Shown in pieces: positions 11,898 through 22,189 of a DNA stretch of 64,000 nucleotides. The notes under the pieces are model-generated. The model was given only the letters and a program-made list of their open reading frames with translations, ran no database searches and was not told the origin of the DNA. This stretch comes from Lolium rigidum (taxonomy: Eukaryota; Streptophyta; Magnoliopsida; Poales; Poaceae): the NCBI RefSeq assembly GCF_022539505.1, contig NC_061514.1, forward strand, positions 326,103,090 through 326,167,089, in the 5' to 3' direction. Numbering within the stretch: the stretch's first letter is position 1; each line of letters opens with the position of its first letter. The translations under genes and the position numbers were made by a program.

Positions 11898-14003
11898 TTT
11901 TTTTAGAAACATAGGCTCTCCACCCCATTCCATTTCTCAGGTGAAAAACGAAATGTATCAAAGTTCAGAACACACAGCCACTTCAACTCAGCTACCTCAC
12001 TGGCTAGAACCATCAACCACTAACGCACCACACACAGCACCAAAACGAGAAAGCAAGAAACAGGAGACCATCTACATTTTTGACGATATGCAGACACAGC
12101 ACTACAACTCCTTCAGGTTACACTTCCTGTTTCTTCCTGCCTTTTTTATCAGCTCAACACTCGACGGCATTGTACTTCCGGAGTCCGCGGCCCTGGAACC
12201 ACCCTCCGCTTCTTCAGTTTTGCAGCGCCGGGGCTGCCATTGCTCTCTGTTCCAACCTCCGGATACACGGTGACAGCTGCTCCGCATGTCTTGCTTGGAC
12301 ATAGAGACGTCCATCTTTTCAGCATTTTCACCAAACGAATCCACAAGCACTCGCAAACCAGACCAAGTACATCGACCAAAATGAATGTCATTTCTAAACT
12401 TCCACATTGTCCAAAGTAAAGCAGCATTAACCAAATTGACCATAGCATTTCTTTTGTTACTAATCCACAATCTGGCCGGACTCTCAAAGTCCACTACCAT
12501 AACACTGTCCAAAGTGCTAGCTATATCCTGCCACAATAACCTCACAATGTCACAGGAGAAGAACAGGTGTTGAATACTTTCATTTTCGGAGCATAGCAAG
12601 CAAGTTTTGTCCGAAACTTCCCGACGCTTACACAGGTTATCTCTAGTAAGCAACTTGTTGTGGGATAGCAACCATAAAAAGACATGTACCCTAGGGGGAA
12701 TATTAAGGTTCCACACAGCCGGAATAAAGACCGGCGTAATTCCTCTAAAGTTAATATTGCATATAGAGATTGCGAAGTATACAAACCAGAGCTATGTAAA
12801 TCCCACACTAATGCATCTTCCACTTCGGAGAACCGAATCGATCTAATGATCTGCTCAATTTGGACCCATTGTTCCATCATCCTATCATCAAAGACCCTCC
12901 TAAAGGTGAGTTTGATGTCTACTCCATCCCAAACACCTCTAACCGTCACTCCCTGCTGGTTACAAATGAAATAAATATCCCGATAAAGGATGGCAAGGCT
13001 AGTGCCTCCAAACCATTGGTCTTCCCAAAATCTAACTTTTGTTCCAGAGCCAACAACCCATTTGTACCCAATTTTTGCAGCATTTGCTGCCCACATGACC
13101 CCTTTCCAAAAAGGAGACAAATTGTTTCCATGGCAACTGAAAATGTTCGGGTTTTGAGTGTCGTACTTAAAATCCACAATCTGTTTCCATAACTTGTTCT
13201 CATCTAAGCTATATCTTCTAATCCAAGAAGCAAGTAAGCAAAGGTTCATTTCTCTGATGTTCGGAATCCCCAAGCCACCATACTCTTTTTTCATGGTTAC
13301 CAAATCCCAGTTAGCTAAATGATATTTATTATGCCCCTCGTAGTTATCCCACAGACAATGAGCCATCTGGGAGTTAATAGCCCTAATGGCCCACTTAGGA
13401 AACTTAACAGCAGACAGCAAGTAAGTGGGAATACTTGCTAGGCAAGATCTAATCAAAACAATCCTAGCTGCATAGGACAGCAGTCTACCTCGCCAACCTC
13501 CTATCCTTTTGATAATTTTATCGATTAACGGTTGCAAATCTTCTTTTCTTAACTTTCCATAGTGTAGAGGTACTCCCAGGTACTTAATTGGAAAAGCACT
13601 CACTTTACAGCCAAAGACTTGAGATAAAATATTCCTTTGATCCTCGGGAACATTAATAGGAACCAAATCGCACTTCTCAAAGTTTATTCTCATTCCCGAC
13701 ATTTGTTCAAACATAGAGAGGATCCATTTAAGGTTCAAGGCTTCATCTATATTATTTTGCAGGAACAAGAGCGTGTCGTCAGCATATTGTAAACTGAGGA
13801 CACCTCCAGGCCGGAATCTAGTTAATAAACCCGAAACCAGCCCCTGATTCGCGGCTCTAGTGAGCATTTTAGAAAAGACATCCGCTATTAAATTGTAGAG
13901 AATAGGGGACATAGGATCTCCCTGCCGCAAGCCTTTTCCAGTTAAGAAAAAATCACTATTCTGGTCATTGATCCTAATCCCGACCGACCCTCCATGTGTT
14001 AGC
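11898..14003 (-). mobile_element. 5'-truncated LINE (non-LTR retrotransposon), 2,106 bp
   Basis: A minus-strand insertion flanked by perfect 16-bp target duplications (11882-11897 and 14004-14019). A T-run at 11898-11904 is its poly-A tail. The 5' end breaks off inside the reverse transcriptase at 14003, so the endonuclease and the first RT blocks are missing, which is the normal result of incomplete target-primed reverse transcription. About 200 nt of 3' UTR remain. The perfect duplication argues for a fairly recent event. Confidence 0.96.
12102..14003 (-). pseudogene. LINE ORF2 remnant: reverse transcriptase and zf-RVT
   Basis: The first frame (to 12542) holds RT blocks GLRQGDPMSPILYNLI and LQYADDTLLF (the YADD catalytic box), then the thumb and connection region with GWRGRLLSYAARIVLI. 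The second frame (12716 down to 12102) carries the zf-RVT region (FLWLLSHNKLLTRDNL, CLLC, HLFFSC). The two frames overlap, so one frameshift near 12.6-12.7 kb breaks the protein. With no N-terminal endonuclease it could not have moved by itself even without the shift. Confidence 0.93.
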
Positions 14004-14019
14004 AAATGTTTGGGTTAGT
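14004..14019 (+). repeat. Target-site duplication of the LINE (right copy)
   Basis: Identical to 11882-11897. It marks the original insertion site about 190 bp upstream of the uL30 gene start. Confidence 0.95.
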
Positions 14020-14050
14020 GTATGACACATGGGTTGGTGAGTCTGCCAAC

Positions 14051-14162
14051 AGCCCAACACACAGCCTGTTTACTTTGCCGGCCTTCTTAGCCCATCTGAC
14101 AGCAACACCCATTTCTACCTAGATCTCCAAGTTCGCCCAAAGGCGCACAGAGGTTTAGGGTT
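14051..14162 (+). promoter_or_regulatory. Promoter of the uL30 gene: two site II motifs and a telo-box
   Basis: AGCCCA occurs at 14051-14056 and 14089-14094; on the other strand these are TGGGCT, the site II element bound by TCP factors. TTTAGGGTT at 14154-14162 is an inverted telo-box, 47 bp before the ATG. This pairing is known from plant ribosomal-protein and other growth-linked genes. That it drives co-expression with cell growth is an inference from the family. Confidence 0.72.
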
Positions 14163-14209
14163 CCGGCCGCCGGAGAAAACCACACGGAGGAGCCGCCGCC
14201 GGGAGGAAG

Positions 14210-14557
14210 ATGAGCGGGAGCGCGTTCAACGCGTTCAAGGCGAAGGTGCCGGTGGAGTGGAGCCCGCGCCTGTACATCACGCTGGTGCGGGGCCTCCCCG
14301 GGACGCGCAAGCTCCACCGCCGCACCCTCGAGGCCATGCGCCTGCGCCGCTGCCACCGCACCGTCGAGCACCGCACCACGCCGTCGCTCCTCGGCATGCT
14401 CACCCAGGTCAAGCGCCTCGTCGTCGTCGAGACCGAGGAGATGTACAACGCGCGGAAGCTCGCCGACGAGCAGCGCCGCGCGCCCAGGCCCCCGCTCGTC
14501 GTCTCGCACGCCCCGCCGCCGCCGAAGGCGGCCTCCGCCGCTGAGGCGGGGAATTAG
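14210..14557 (+). CDS. Ribosomal protein uL30 (L30p family), organellar type, probably mitochondrial
   Basis: A single-exon gene of 115 aa. Residues about 14-70 form the L30 fold: WSPRLYITLVRGLPGTRK, then LHRRTLEAMRLRR, a short linker, and GMLTQVKRLVVVETEE. The segment LVRGLPGTRKLHRRTLEAMRL is what I remember of plant mitochondrial L30 proteins, which match bacterial L30 but not the longer cytosolic eL30 or uL30. The tail is Pro/Ala-rich (PPPPKAASAAEAG). No classical long presequence is visible, though the basic N-terminus could act as one. It would sit in the large subunit of the mitochondrial ribosome. The ATG at 14210 is the first in frame and starts the conserved part at once. Codon use is very GC-rich, like many grass genes. 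A plastid destination is less likely. Confidence 0.88.
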   Translation: MSGSAFNAFKAKVPVEWSPRLYITLVRGLPGTRKLHRRTLEAMRLRRCHRTVEHRTTPSLLGMLTQVKRLVVVETEEMYNARKLADEQRRAPRPPLVVSHAPPPPKAASAAEAGN

Positions 14558-16471
14558 CCTCTGGTTAGTCGCTGGAGTCTCTTAGATCCCCATGATTTGC
14601 TTGCCTTTGCCCGCTTGCGCGTGTGGTGCTTGATGTAATGCCTAGGAAGGGTCAGCACTTTCTTTCTATCTGTGAGGAGGTTTTTCATTTCAATACAAAT
14701 GTTACGAAGAATCCATGATAACGAGTTAATGGAAATAAGTGATGAATTTCCTGTGATCATTCAGTTTTATTATTGGTTCGGTGACAGTTTATTGAAATGG
14801 AATCCTTAAGCCAAATCACTTGATGTTACATATAACTGTTTGTGTTGAGTATGGATATGCCTGCAATACACAGTGATAGACTCTTCAAATGGTTCTCCCA
14901 TAAACATATACTACTATGTCAAGGTGTTCAACTAGTACACCTCTCTTGATTTCAGGGTCGAGTTGGATACAATTTGGATGGCTTTCATTTAGCTAATCAT
15001 GATATGATAGGCAGGTAAAGGCTTTTGCCTAAACTTTATGTAGCTATACTGGGATCTGGGAAATGCAACCATCCTTATCTAGTTTCTAGAAGTTAATCTA
15101 GATTGCATTTTGCACTAGATGTGATAATTCCCTTGTTAACTATAGATTTGCTTTTCCGTAAGATGTTTGATGTCATCCCTTGAAAATTCCTTTGTAACTC
15201 CTGTTGAAGGTGTGGCATACTACTCTAGATCTAATTTCGGGAGCATTTTTTAGATTTGAGAGCAAGGGTTGTCCACACTCCGCAGGCTTTTTTTGCGAGG
15301 TTGTCATGATAACGGCCTTCACCATGGCAGGGGTAAGTAGAATGTAGGAAGCAGGGATAAGAAGAGAAAAAGGAGGTGCACACTTTTCCAAAATGGAAAG
15401 ATGTAGTGGCAAATTAAAAATTGAGTAGTGGCAATTAATTAAAATCTACTTTAGGGGTTTGAGAAATACTCAAATTTTCCTTACACAATTGGTGTATCAA
15501 GTGTGTAAGTATGAAGGCTAAACATTTAAGTGAATGACTTTCTATTTGTGGTCATGTTTAGACTTGACGTCCTAACAGCCAAGTATACAACTTTTCTAGT
15601 ATATGCGTAATGTTTCTACACCAAAGTTGCATAATTGGATGTAGTAGGTACACTCATAAGTCCATCTTTACTGTAGCTTAGCTACCTCTTCTAGAGGAAC
15701 GTACACATGCAATAAATAAAACTGCATATCACCTGCTCTAGTTCATCAACTCTGAATTCGTGATGACATTTTGGATGCAATTAAATTAAATTGGTTGAAA
15801 GCAAGTTGAAAGGTACAGCCCTACTTGTATGCCAATCTCTGATGTGAACTCATAGTGCATAGCTAACGTAACTAGAGATTAGTACCACTTTTTAAGGTTG
15901 TATACTCTTCTATGCCATGTGTTCTGTTGTGACCTTTTTTGCTCGATCAGATGGCTCCATGAATCATGATCTGTGTAGCTTTAACATCATTCTAATGGGA
16001 AATTCTGTATTCTGTTGATTTAGAAACAAGTTATTATGCATCGTGTAGATAAATCCTTTCTAAATGATCTTTAGCATGAACAGGCTTGCTAATTAAATCA
16101 TGCATTTTTATCCATATAAGCTTGTTATTAATACTTGTGATTTTGAAGTGCAAAGTGTGATCATTTATGTTTGCAGGGCATCTCCAGGTTACGTGTTTCG
16201 TTTTTTTTTTCCATCAGACTACTGCTGTGGCTTCTCTGGATCATCGTGGTTCTGTTTTATTATTTTACTTCATCGAGTGGAGTGATTAACTACGTGGTGA
16301 GGCCTCCACTTGAGTCATGTGATAGATTTTGATCCTGATCTGCCCTATTAGGACCAGAAGAATTGTTACCATCGAATAGGTTTTATCGTATATTGTGTGT
16401 TGAATGTTGCCATCTAGAATTTATCGTATACTGTGTGTTCCATCCACAGCAACTGTACTAAGCTTAGCATG
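14558..16471. other. 3' flank of uL30 and intergenic DNA
   Basis: The first 150-250 bp probably hold the 3' UTR. The rest is AT-rich with no credible gene. A stretch at 16170-16290 follows a possible acceptor (tttgcag) and could be a 3'-UTR exon, but the sequence alone cannot show this. Confidence 0.4.
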
Positions 16472-16520
16472 TACTTCCTCCATCCACGAATAAGTTGTGT
16501 ATATGCAACAGCCAAGTCCA
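16472..16520 (+). mobile_element. Stowaway left end, truncated
   Basis: tacttcctccatccacgaat is a Stowaway-type terminus followed by aagttgtgtatatgcaaca. No matching right end precedes the next MITE. Confidence 0.5.
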
Positions 16521-16566
16521 AAATCAAATTCGATGGTTGACAGCAGGGCAATTCTTGATTGGGTAA

Positions 16567-16673
16567 TACTCCCCTCACAAGAAAATTATACCTCTATTCC
16601 AAAATGTAAAATGTTTTGGTAGGTTAAAACAGCCTACCAAAACGTCATATATTTTTTTTTAATGGAGGAAGTA
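16567..16673. mobile_element. Complete Stowaway MITE with strong internal hairpin
   Basis: A 107-bp element from tactcccctc to atggaggaagta, with TA at both ends. Its middle is a long inverted repeat: gttttggtaggtt pairs with cctaccaaaac around aaaacag. The layout matches a very common grass Stowaway subfamily. Confidence 0.88.
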
Positions 16674-16706
16674 TGAAAGAAGCAGCAGATTTTCATCCTA
16701 CTATTA

Positions 16707-17728
16707 GAGCATTTCCAGCCGCGTCCCCCAAACCGCGCCGGATTGAGCGTTTGGGGGACGTCGCTCCCCAGCCGCGTCCCCCAAACGCCGCCCCCAAACA
16801 TTAAAAGTATATTTTTTTGGCTAGAAAGAAACTATTTAATAATATTCAAATCGGTTGAACATAAACAATTATATATAAAACTTCGAAAAAATATAATTAA
16901 ATACATATAAACTATCTACTTCTTCTTCTTCGCTGATGGCCCCGCCTCGTCGTCGTCATCGCGGTGGCGCTTCCTGCTCGTCACCTCTTCCGAAGAGGCG
17001 GTGTCGGCGCTCGACGCGTCGTCGTCGCCGGTGCTCGTCGGCTGCGCCTTGGCCTTGGCGGCCTTGGCCTTGGCGGCCTTCGCCTTGGCCGCCTTCGCCT
17101 TCGCACGGGCCACCGCCGCCGCCGCCTCGCTCTCTTCTTCCTCCTCCTCCCAGCCCAGCCATTCCTCCTCGCTGTCAACTGGCGGCGGGGAATTGTCGCC
17201 GCTGCTCGGCGTCCTGGCTTTGTCCCACCAATGGCGCCAGCCAGCAGGCTTTCCCTCGCCGGAGGTGTCGGACGGAGCCGGGAGATGTAGCTCATCGTCG
17301 CTCGGAGGTGTCGGATGGAGGCTTGGATGAATGACGGCGTACGTACGGGTCTTATTGAGCGCGGATGAACGGCGGCGCAGAAGTCGAAGAGAGCAGCGGT
17401 TGCTCTTCCGAGGAGTCGGCGCTCCATTCCGGCGGGGTTGGCGCGTCGTCGACGCGGTTGCCAATGCGACGGTTCCGCTTCCTGTCAACTGCACCGTCGC
17501 TACGTATGTGGCGGTTGAGCGTCCGAGCCGCTGACGGGTCGGCCCCGCGCCTCCTCGCCTCTCATTTCGTTGTGCCCGGTGCGTCCCCTGTGGGACGGGG
17601 ACAGATTCGGGACGCCGGACACCGTATCGGGCCGCGCCGGACAAAAAAGGCCTTTGGGGACGCGGCTGGAAACGTTTTTTTGTCCAGCGCGCCCCAAATC
17701 CCTTTGGGGGACGCGACTGGAGATGCTC
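16707..17728. mobile_element. Non-autonomous PIF/Harbinger element, 1,022 bp
   Basis: The left end gagcatttccagccgcgtcc and the right end ggacgcgactggagatgctc are inverted copies with two mismatches. TTA direct repeats flank it (16704-16706 and 17729-17731), the target size and sequence of PIF/Harbinger. Extra copies of the cccccaaa/tttggggg block lie just inside both ends. It has no transposase but carries one long minus-strand frame (16916-17644). It would need transposase in trans. Confidence 0.88.
16916..17644 (-). CDS. Hypothetical acidic, low-complexity protein inside the Harbinger element
   Basis: A 242-codon open frame filling most of the element. The first start in the frame is GTG or similar; the N-terminal 90 residues are basic and may not be translated. 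The remaining part shows SDTSGEGKPAGWRHWWDKAR, an acidic run (DSEEEWLGWEEEEEESE), an Ala/Lys repeat (AKAKAAKAKAAKAKA, coded by ggccttggcggccttggcct-type DNA) and a lysine-rich tail (SRKRHRDDDDEAGPSAKKKK) that could be a nuclear signal. I know no family for it. It may be a remnant of the element's accessory DNA-binding gene, or host sequence picked up by the element. Whether it is expressed is unknown. Confidence 0.4.
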   Translation of the reverse strand: MSGAARYGVRRPESVPVPQGTHRAQRNERRGGAGPTRQRLGRSTATYVATVQLTGSGTVALATASTTRQPRRNGAPTPRKSNRCSLRLLRRRSSALNKTRTYAVIHPSLHPTPPSDDELHLPAPSDTSGEGKPAGWRHWWDKARTPSSGDNSPPPVDSEEEWLGWEEEEEESEAAAAVARAKAKAAKAKAAKAKAAKAKAQPTSTGDDDASSADTASSEEVTSRKRHRDDDDEAGPSAKKKK

Positions 17729-17889
17729 TTACATGCTCCTGCCTCTGCCTGCCTCCATTGTTGAGCTTTCTCGAGGATGAAACTGCAACTCTCAGAGCAT
17801 TGCATCAGTTCTGAACATTGCCGCACCCCGGGGTGTTATTAGCATCACCACTGCATCCTTTTTCGCCTTCTGCAGTTGTCATTCCGCCA

Positions 17890-18470
17890 GCTACCCAGGT
17901 GATCAGTGTTACAGGGGATAGGAACGACGGTGTTTAAATGAGAGAAACACCAGGACCAAACTTGTCTAGAATAGACGCATTGCATCAGAATGTGCGATGT
18001 GTTGTCCTCCTGGAGACAGAGATACTGAATCCTCTACGGAACTCTTCGATCTGACGTCCAGATTGCATGTCGAAGGGCCGACCAGCTAAATATTTTGCCA
18101 TTAGCCAGTGCCCAACACGTCCATATTATTATTGCAGATGCAAGTGGAAACTTGATAAAATCCTCCCACAGTCTGCCGCAAAACAATTTTGCATAGTACT
18201 TGCCAGAAGAATTTCCCTGCCAGATAAACATATTATGTGATTCTCCTGATTTGGTTGGACATTGAGCTCCGCATCCCAGAGCTTGGCATACTGCACTAGT
18301 GGTATCGTTGATAAACCTCCCATGATGTCAGTAACCCAACTGTTTGCAGTAAGGACCTCGTGCCCTGTTCTTTAACTCGCTTGGCAACTTCCTCAAGAAC
18401 TAGAGTAGCAATTTCAAGAGCGCTACTTCCATTTACCCATCTCTCCAAAACAAAGTACTACTATGCTGCT
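17890..18470 (-). mobile_element. LINE remnant (zf-RVT region)
   Basis: Minus-strand frames shifted against each other read as the C-terminal part of a LINE ORF2. In order these are VTDIMGGLSTIPLVQYAKLW, then IWQGNSSGKYYAK, then SWSALRHAIWTSDRR, then LQEDNTSHILMQCVYSRQVW. This order matches the segment before and within the zf-RVT domain of grass LINEs. At least two frameshifts show that it is dead. No ends or target duplication were found. Confidence 0.7.
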
Positions 18471-18896
18471 ACCCAAGCCGAACAGCGTCATGAGGAAATG
18501 CCCGAAATCCGGCCGTGGTCTCCGATGGAGTAGCTGTCGTGAATGCCAAGCTTCCTCTGCGAGAAGGTAACTCAGCAGCAGAGTAGGACGTCCTGGGGCA
18601 GCGGCAGGGAAATCTCCGTCTCTCCCATCCTCTTGTACAGCCAGACCGGAGAGAGTAAGGGTGAAGCCGCTGCCAAAAGGGTTGGCCTCCTGCGCCGCCG
18701 CACGACCGAGGTCTATTTTTACTCCCCTCTTGTTTCACGAACTATACAGAGATCAACCATGTCGCAAGCAAGCATGTACGTCCGTTTCCTCCTCTTTGAT
18801 GCTGCATCAAGCAAATGGCGAGGAAGAGTTGTTGTTGCACATCACATGTTTGTTATAATGCCCTGCCCTTGTTCTCCGTGAAAACCCAATGATATG
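18471..18896. other. Intergenic DNA; nothing recognised
   Basis: Short frames on both strands show no domain. It separates the LINE remnant from the MITE upstream of RLK1. Confidence 0.4.
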
Positions 18897-18993
18897 TACT
18901 ACCTCCGGTCACATTTAATCGACGCAGACCTGTGCGTATGTATGCGTAGTTTTGCCTTTCCTCCGCGTCGATCTTTTCAAACCGGAGGGAGTA
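18897..18993. mobile_element. Stowaway MITE upstream of RLK1
   Basis: A 97-bp element. Left end tactacctccggtcacattt; right end ttttcaaaccggagggagta; TA at both ends. It contains the inverted pair taatcgacgcagacc / ctccgcgtcgat. It lies about 410 bp before the RLK1 ATG. Confidence 0.85.
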
Positions 18994-19406
18994 GCTGCTT
19001 AAGAAAGTATAGTGCCTCTTATTAACACCAGCTCAGTTTTTTTGTGATCGCCACATCCATTTTGTTTTCTTTGGGCAAATATCCAAGGGATGGGAGAAGA
19101 ATTGAATCCCCTTCCAGTTATCTGCAGAAAATGTGTAGTTGTCCTGAACCAGAGTTCACTATCAGTCTCTTGGTCTCAAGCAGTACCACACCTAGCAAAG
19201 TACCAAATGTTGGGTTAACATCATGGACCAGTCTTTCCAGGTTTTCTTTCCACGTCTTCGTCAAGTTATCACTCATGCCATTTCTCATCCATTTGTTGTT
19301 CTACCGCTGTGGTGTTGGTCTGTGGAGGAAGTTACAAGTCAACAACAAGTCTACTTTGGGAGGCACATATAGAGAAGGTAACTGCACAAGATGCAATACA
19401 CTAGGC

Positions 19407-21928
19407 ATGGCCCCTGCTGGAACTTCCCGCTCTCTTTCTCCACATGGCACCCTCATTCTCTTTACCCATCTTCTCTTCTTATTGTCGTCCAACACCGCCG
19501 CACAATCCATCGGCAATGGATCCGAGATCGACCGTCATGCCCTCCTCTCTTTCAAGTCTGGCATCTCCAGCGATCCACGCCAAGTCTTGGCATCATGGAA
19601 CACCACGACCCACTTCTGCAGATGGCTAGGGGTCATGTGCGGTATGTCTCGCCCATTTCGTGTGGTCTCCCTCGACTTGAGCTCTGCACAGCTAGGTGGT
19701 GAGTTATCTCCTTGGATAGCTAACCTTACATCGCTAAGACAGTTAAACCTTTCAGATAATTACTTCGTTGGTGTCATCCCCGATGAGTTAGGCACCAGTA
19801 GATCTCTTAGATATGTCAATCTTGCACATAACCGCCTTCTCGGCCTTATCCCTGATTTTGACAAGATGACAGCCCTCCAAATTCTTGACCTGTCATCTAA
19901 CAACCTTTCTGGAAGCATACCTTCATCACTGGGAAATGTTTCTCTTTCCAGAAGTTTAGAACGTATAAACCTTGGAAACAATCAAATCGTAGGCACTATA
20001 CCGGTTGAGATTTTTAACCTTCGAAATCTACAATTGCTTGCTCTGGACCAAAACTTGCTTACAGGGGTTATTCCTTCTGCAATTGGCAACCTAGGACAGC
20101 TATTTGTCCTAACCCTGGCAGGGAACAAATTTTCTGGTCAGATCCCACTTACAATAGGCAATCTTTCTCGGTTGAACAGGCTTCATCTTGACAGAAATAC
20201 ATTAAGTGGAAACATACCGACAACTTTAGGATATTGCATTCAACTGGATATGCTAAACATGTCTTTTAACAGCCTTCAAGGACCAATACCAAATGAATTT
20301 ATCAATCTCACTTCGCTCATCGGTTTGGGTTTGTCAAACAACAACCTTACAGGATCAATACCCCCACAAATTGGTGCATTGCTTCAACTTCTCCTACTCG
20401 ATATTTCCTTCAACAGTTTGTCTGGTCAAGTTCCACTTTCACTTGGCCGCTGTGTCCAACTATCTTCTCTCATACTGAGAAGTAATATGCTTAATGGAAA
20501 CATACCTCTGTCTTTGAGTGAACTAAAGTCCATCGAGCAGATCGACCTTTCCAACAACTACCTTGTTGGATCAATTCCAGTGTCCTTTGTGAACATGGTT
20601 TTTCTGCAGAAACTTGATCTGTCTATGAACTACTTACAAGGGGAGATTCCAACTGGTGGCATCTTCCAGAATCGTAGTGCAGTAATATTGGATGGCAACA
20701 CAGAGTTGTGTGCAAGTGCAACCACCAATTTGTTTCAGTTTCCAGTTTGCACCACAACTTCATCTGTTCAGAGGAAGAAGAATGCACTCTTATTGGTAAA
20801 AGTAATTCCTCCAATTGCTATTGCCTTGCTGTCCTTCATATTCTATATGGTCACTCTTCTGAAGCAAAGGCAACCAGAAGCAGGTCCATGCTACACTGAG
20901 ACAATGAAAAAGGTTTCATATGGCGGCATTGTTAAAGCTACCAATTGGTTCTCTCCGGTCAACAAGATCAGCTCGAGTCGAACCGGTTCGATCTACATTG
21001 GAAGGTTTGAGTTTGACACGGATCTGGTCGCCATCAAGTTATTTCATCTCGAGGAGAATGGTGCACGAAGTAGCTTCCTTACTGAGTGTGAGGTGCTACG
21101 TAATACACGCCATCGCAATCTTGTTAAAGCTGTCACGGTATGCTCGACAGTAGACCTTGAGAACAATGAATTCAAGGCTATAGTGTTTGAATTCATGGCC
21201 AATGGAAGCTTGGACATGTGGCTGCACCCGAAGCTGCACAAAAATACCCCCAAAAGGGTACTGAGCTTCGGCCAGAGGTTAAGAATAGCGATGGATGTGG
21301 CTTTGGCTTTGGATTATATGCACAACCAGTTGACGCCTCCTCTAATCCACTGCGATTTGAAGCCCGGCAATGTTCTTTTGGACTATGATATGACTGCAAG
21401 AGTAGGTGATTTTGGGTCAGCAAGGTTTCTCACTTCAACACCTGGTAATTCAGAAGACTTGGTTGGCGTGGAAGGAACAATTGGCTACGTCGCACCCGGT
21501 GAGTTGAACTTTGTTTTGAGTATTTCTTATTGGTTTTTTTCTCTTGTATTAACAATGTCATAAATGGTTTTACAGAGTACTGCATGGGATACAGAGTCTC
21601 GACAGGATGCGATGTCTACGGTTTTGGGGTCTTGGTTCTAGAAATGCTCACTGGAAGGCGACCGACAGATGCCATCTTCAGCGATGGAATGAGCCTTCAC
21701 AGGCTGGTGAACTCAGCATTTCCAGATAGACTTTGGGAGGTTTTGGATCCCTATATTTCCCACGAGCAGCAGAATGAGTGTGACAAAGTACTGAAGCAGA
21801 GATGCATTGTGCATTTGGTTGAAGTTGGGCTCCTGTGTTCCATGGAATCGCCTAAGGATCGACCAGGAATGGCAGAAGTTTGTGCCAAAATTCTCTCTCT
21901 CAAAGAGACTTTCTTTGAGTTCTGCTGA
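19407..21928 (+). CDS. RLK1: LRR receptor-like kinase (XA21/EFR type, non-RD), shortened LRR domain
   Basis: A predicted plasma-membrane receptor kinase. Exons are 19407-21498 and 21576-21928; the phase-1 GT/AG intron falls between the P and E codons of the APE motif; product 814 aa. It has a signal peptide (hydrophobic LILFTHLLFLLSS), an LRRNT_2 cap (DRHALLSFKSGISSDP to FCRWLGVMCG), 14 LRRs, a membrane helix near residues 461-485 and a kinase at about 511-812. Kinase landmarks are VAIK lysine 544, HCDLKP with Asp 650 (C before D makes it non-RD) and DFGSARF near 668. The glycine loop reads ISSSRTGSIY, with two of three glycines replaced. The ATG at 19407 is chosen because a signal peptide follows; the frame stays open upstream to an ATG at 19131, which would bury it. 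AATAAA at 21955 could direct polyadenylation before the copia insertion at 22000. Known relatives sense microbial patterns; the ligand here is unknown. Confidence 0.93.
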
Positions 21929-21994
21929 TTAACCTGCAGATCTACACGTTCTTCAATAAAAATATGCGGCGTGGATATCTTTGGTGTAACTCTT

Positions 21995-21999
21995 GGTTC
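21995..21999 (+). repeat. Target duplication of copia element 1 (left), ggttc
   Basis: The 5 bp ggttc occur immediately before the left LTR and again at 26891-26895 immediately after the right LTR. Confidence 0.92.
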
Positions 22000-22189
22000 T
22001 GCTAGAACAGGTTAGGATTGACCACAATTGTGGGTTCCGTGTTATCTCATATATATAGACAATTACAAGATATACATGGAAACAAACCAATCACAAATCT
22101 CAACCATAATGGCCTGATTATAGAATATCTCAGGCACAAAGTATGGAAGGATATAACCGCATATCCTAGATAATGCGGTATGCCTAACA
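22000..22189 (-). repeat. LTR of copia element 1 (3' LTR in element orientation)
   Basis: 190 bp with TG...CA ends (tgctagaacagg to gcggtatgcctaaca). By eye it is identical to 26701-26890. A G-rich polypurine tract (plus-strand ccccccgc at 22191-22198) lies just inside it, which fixes the element on the minus strand. Confidence 0.95.
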
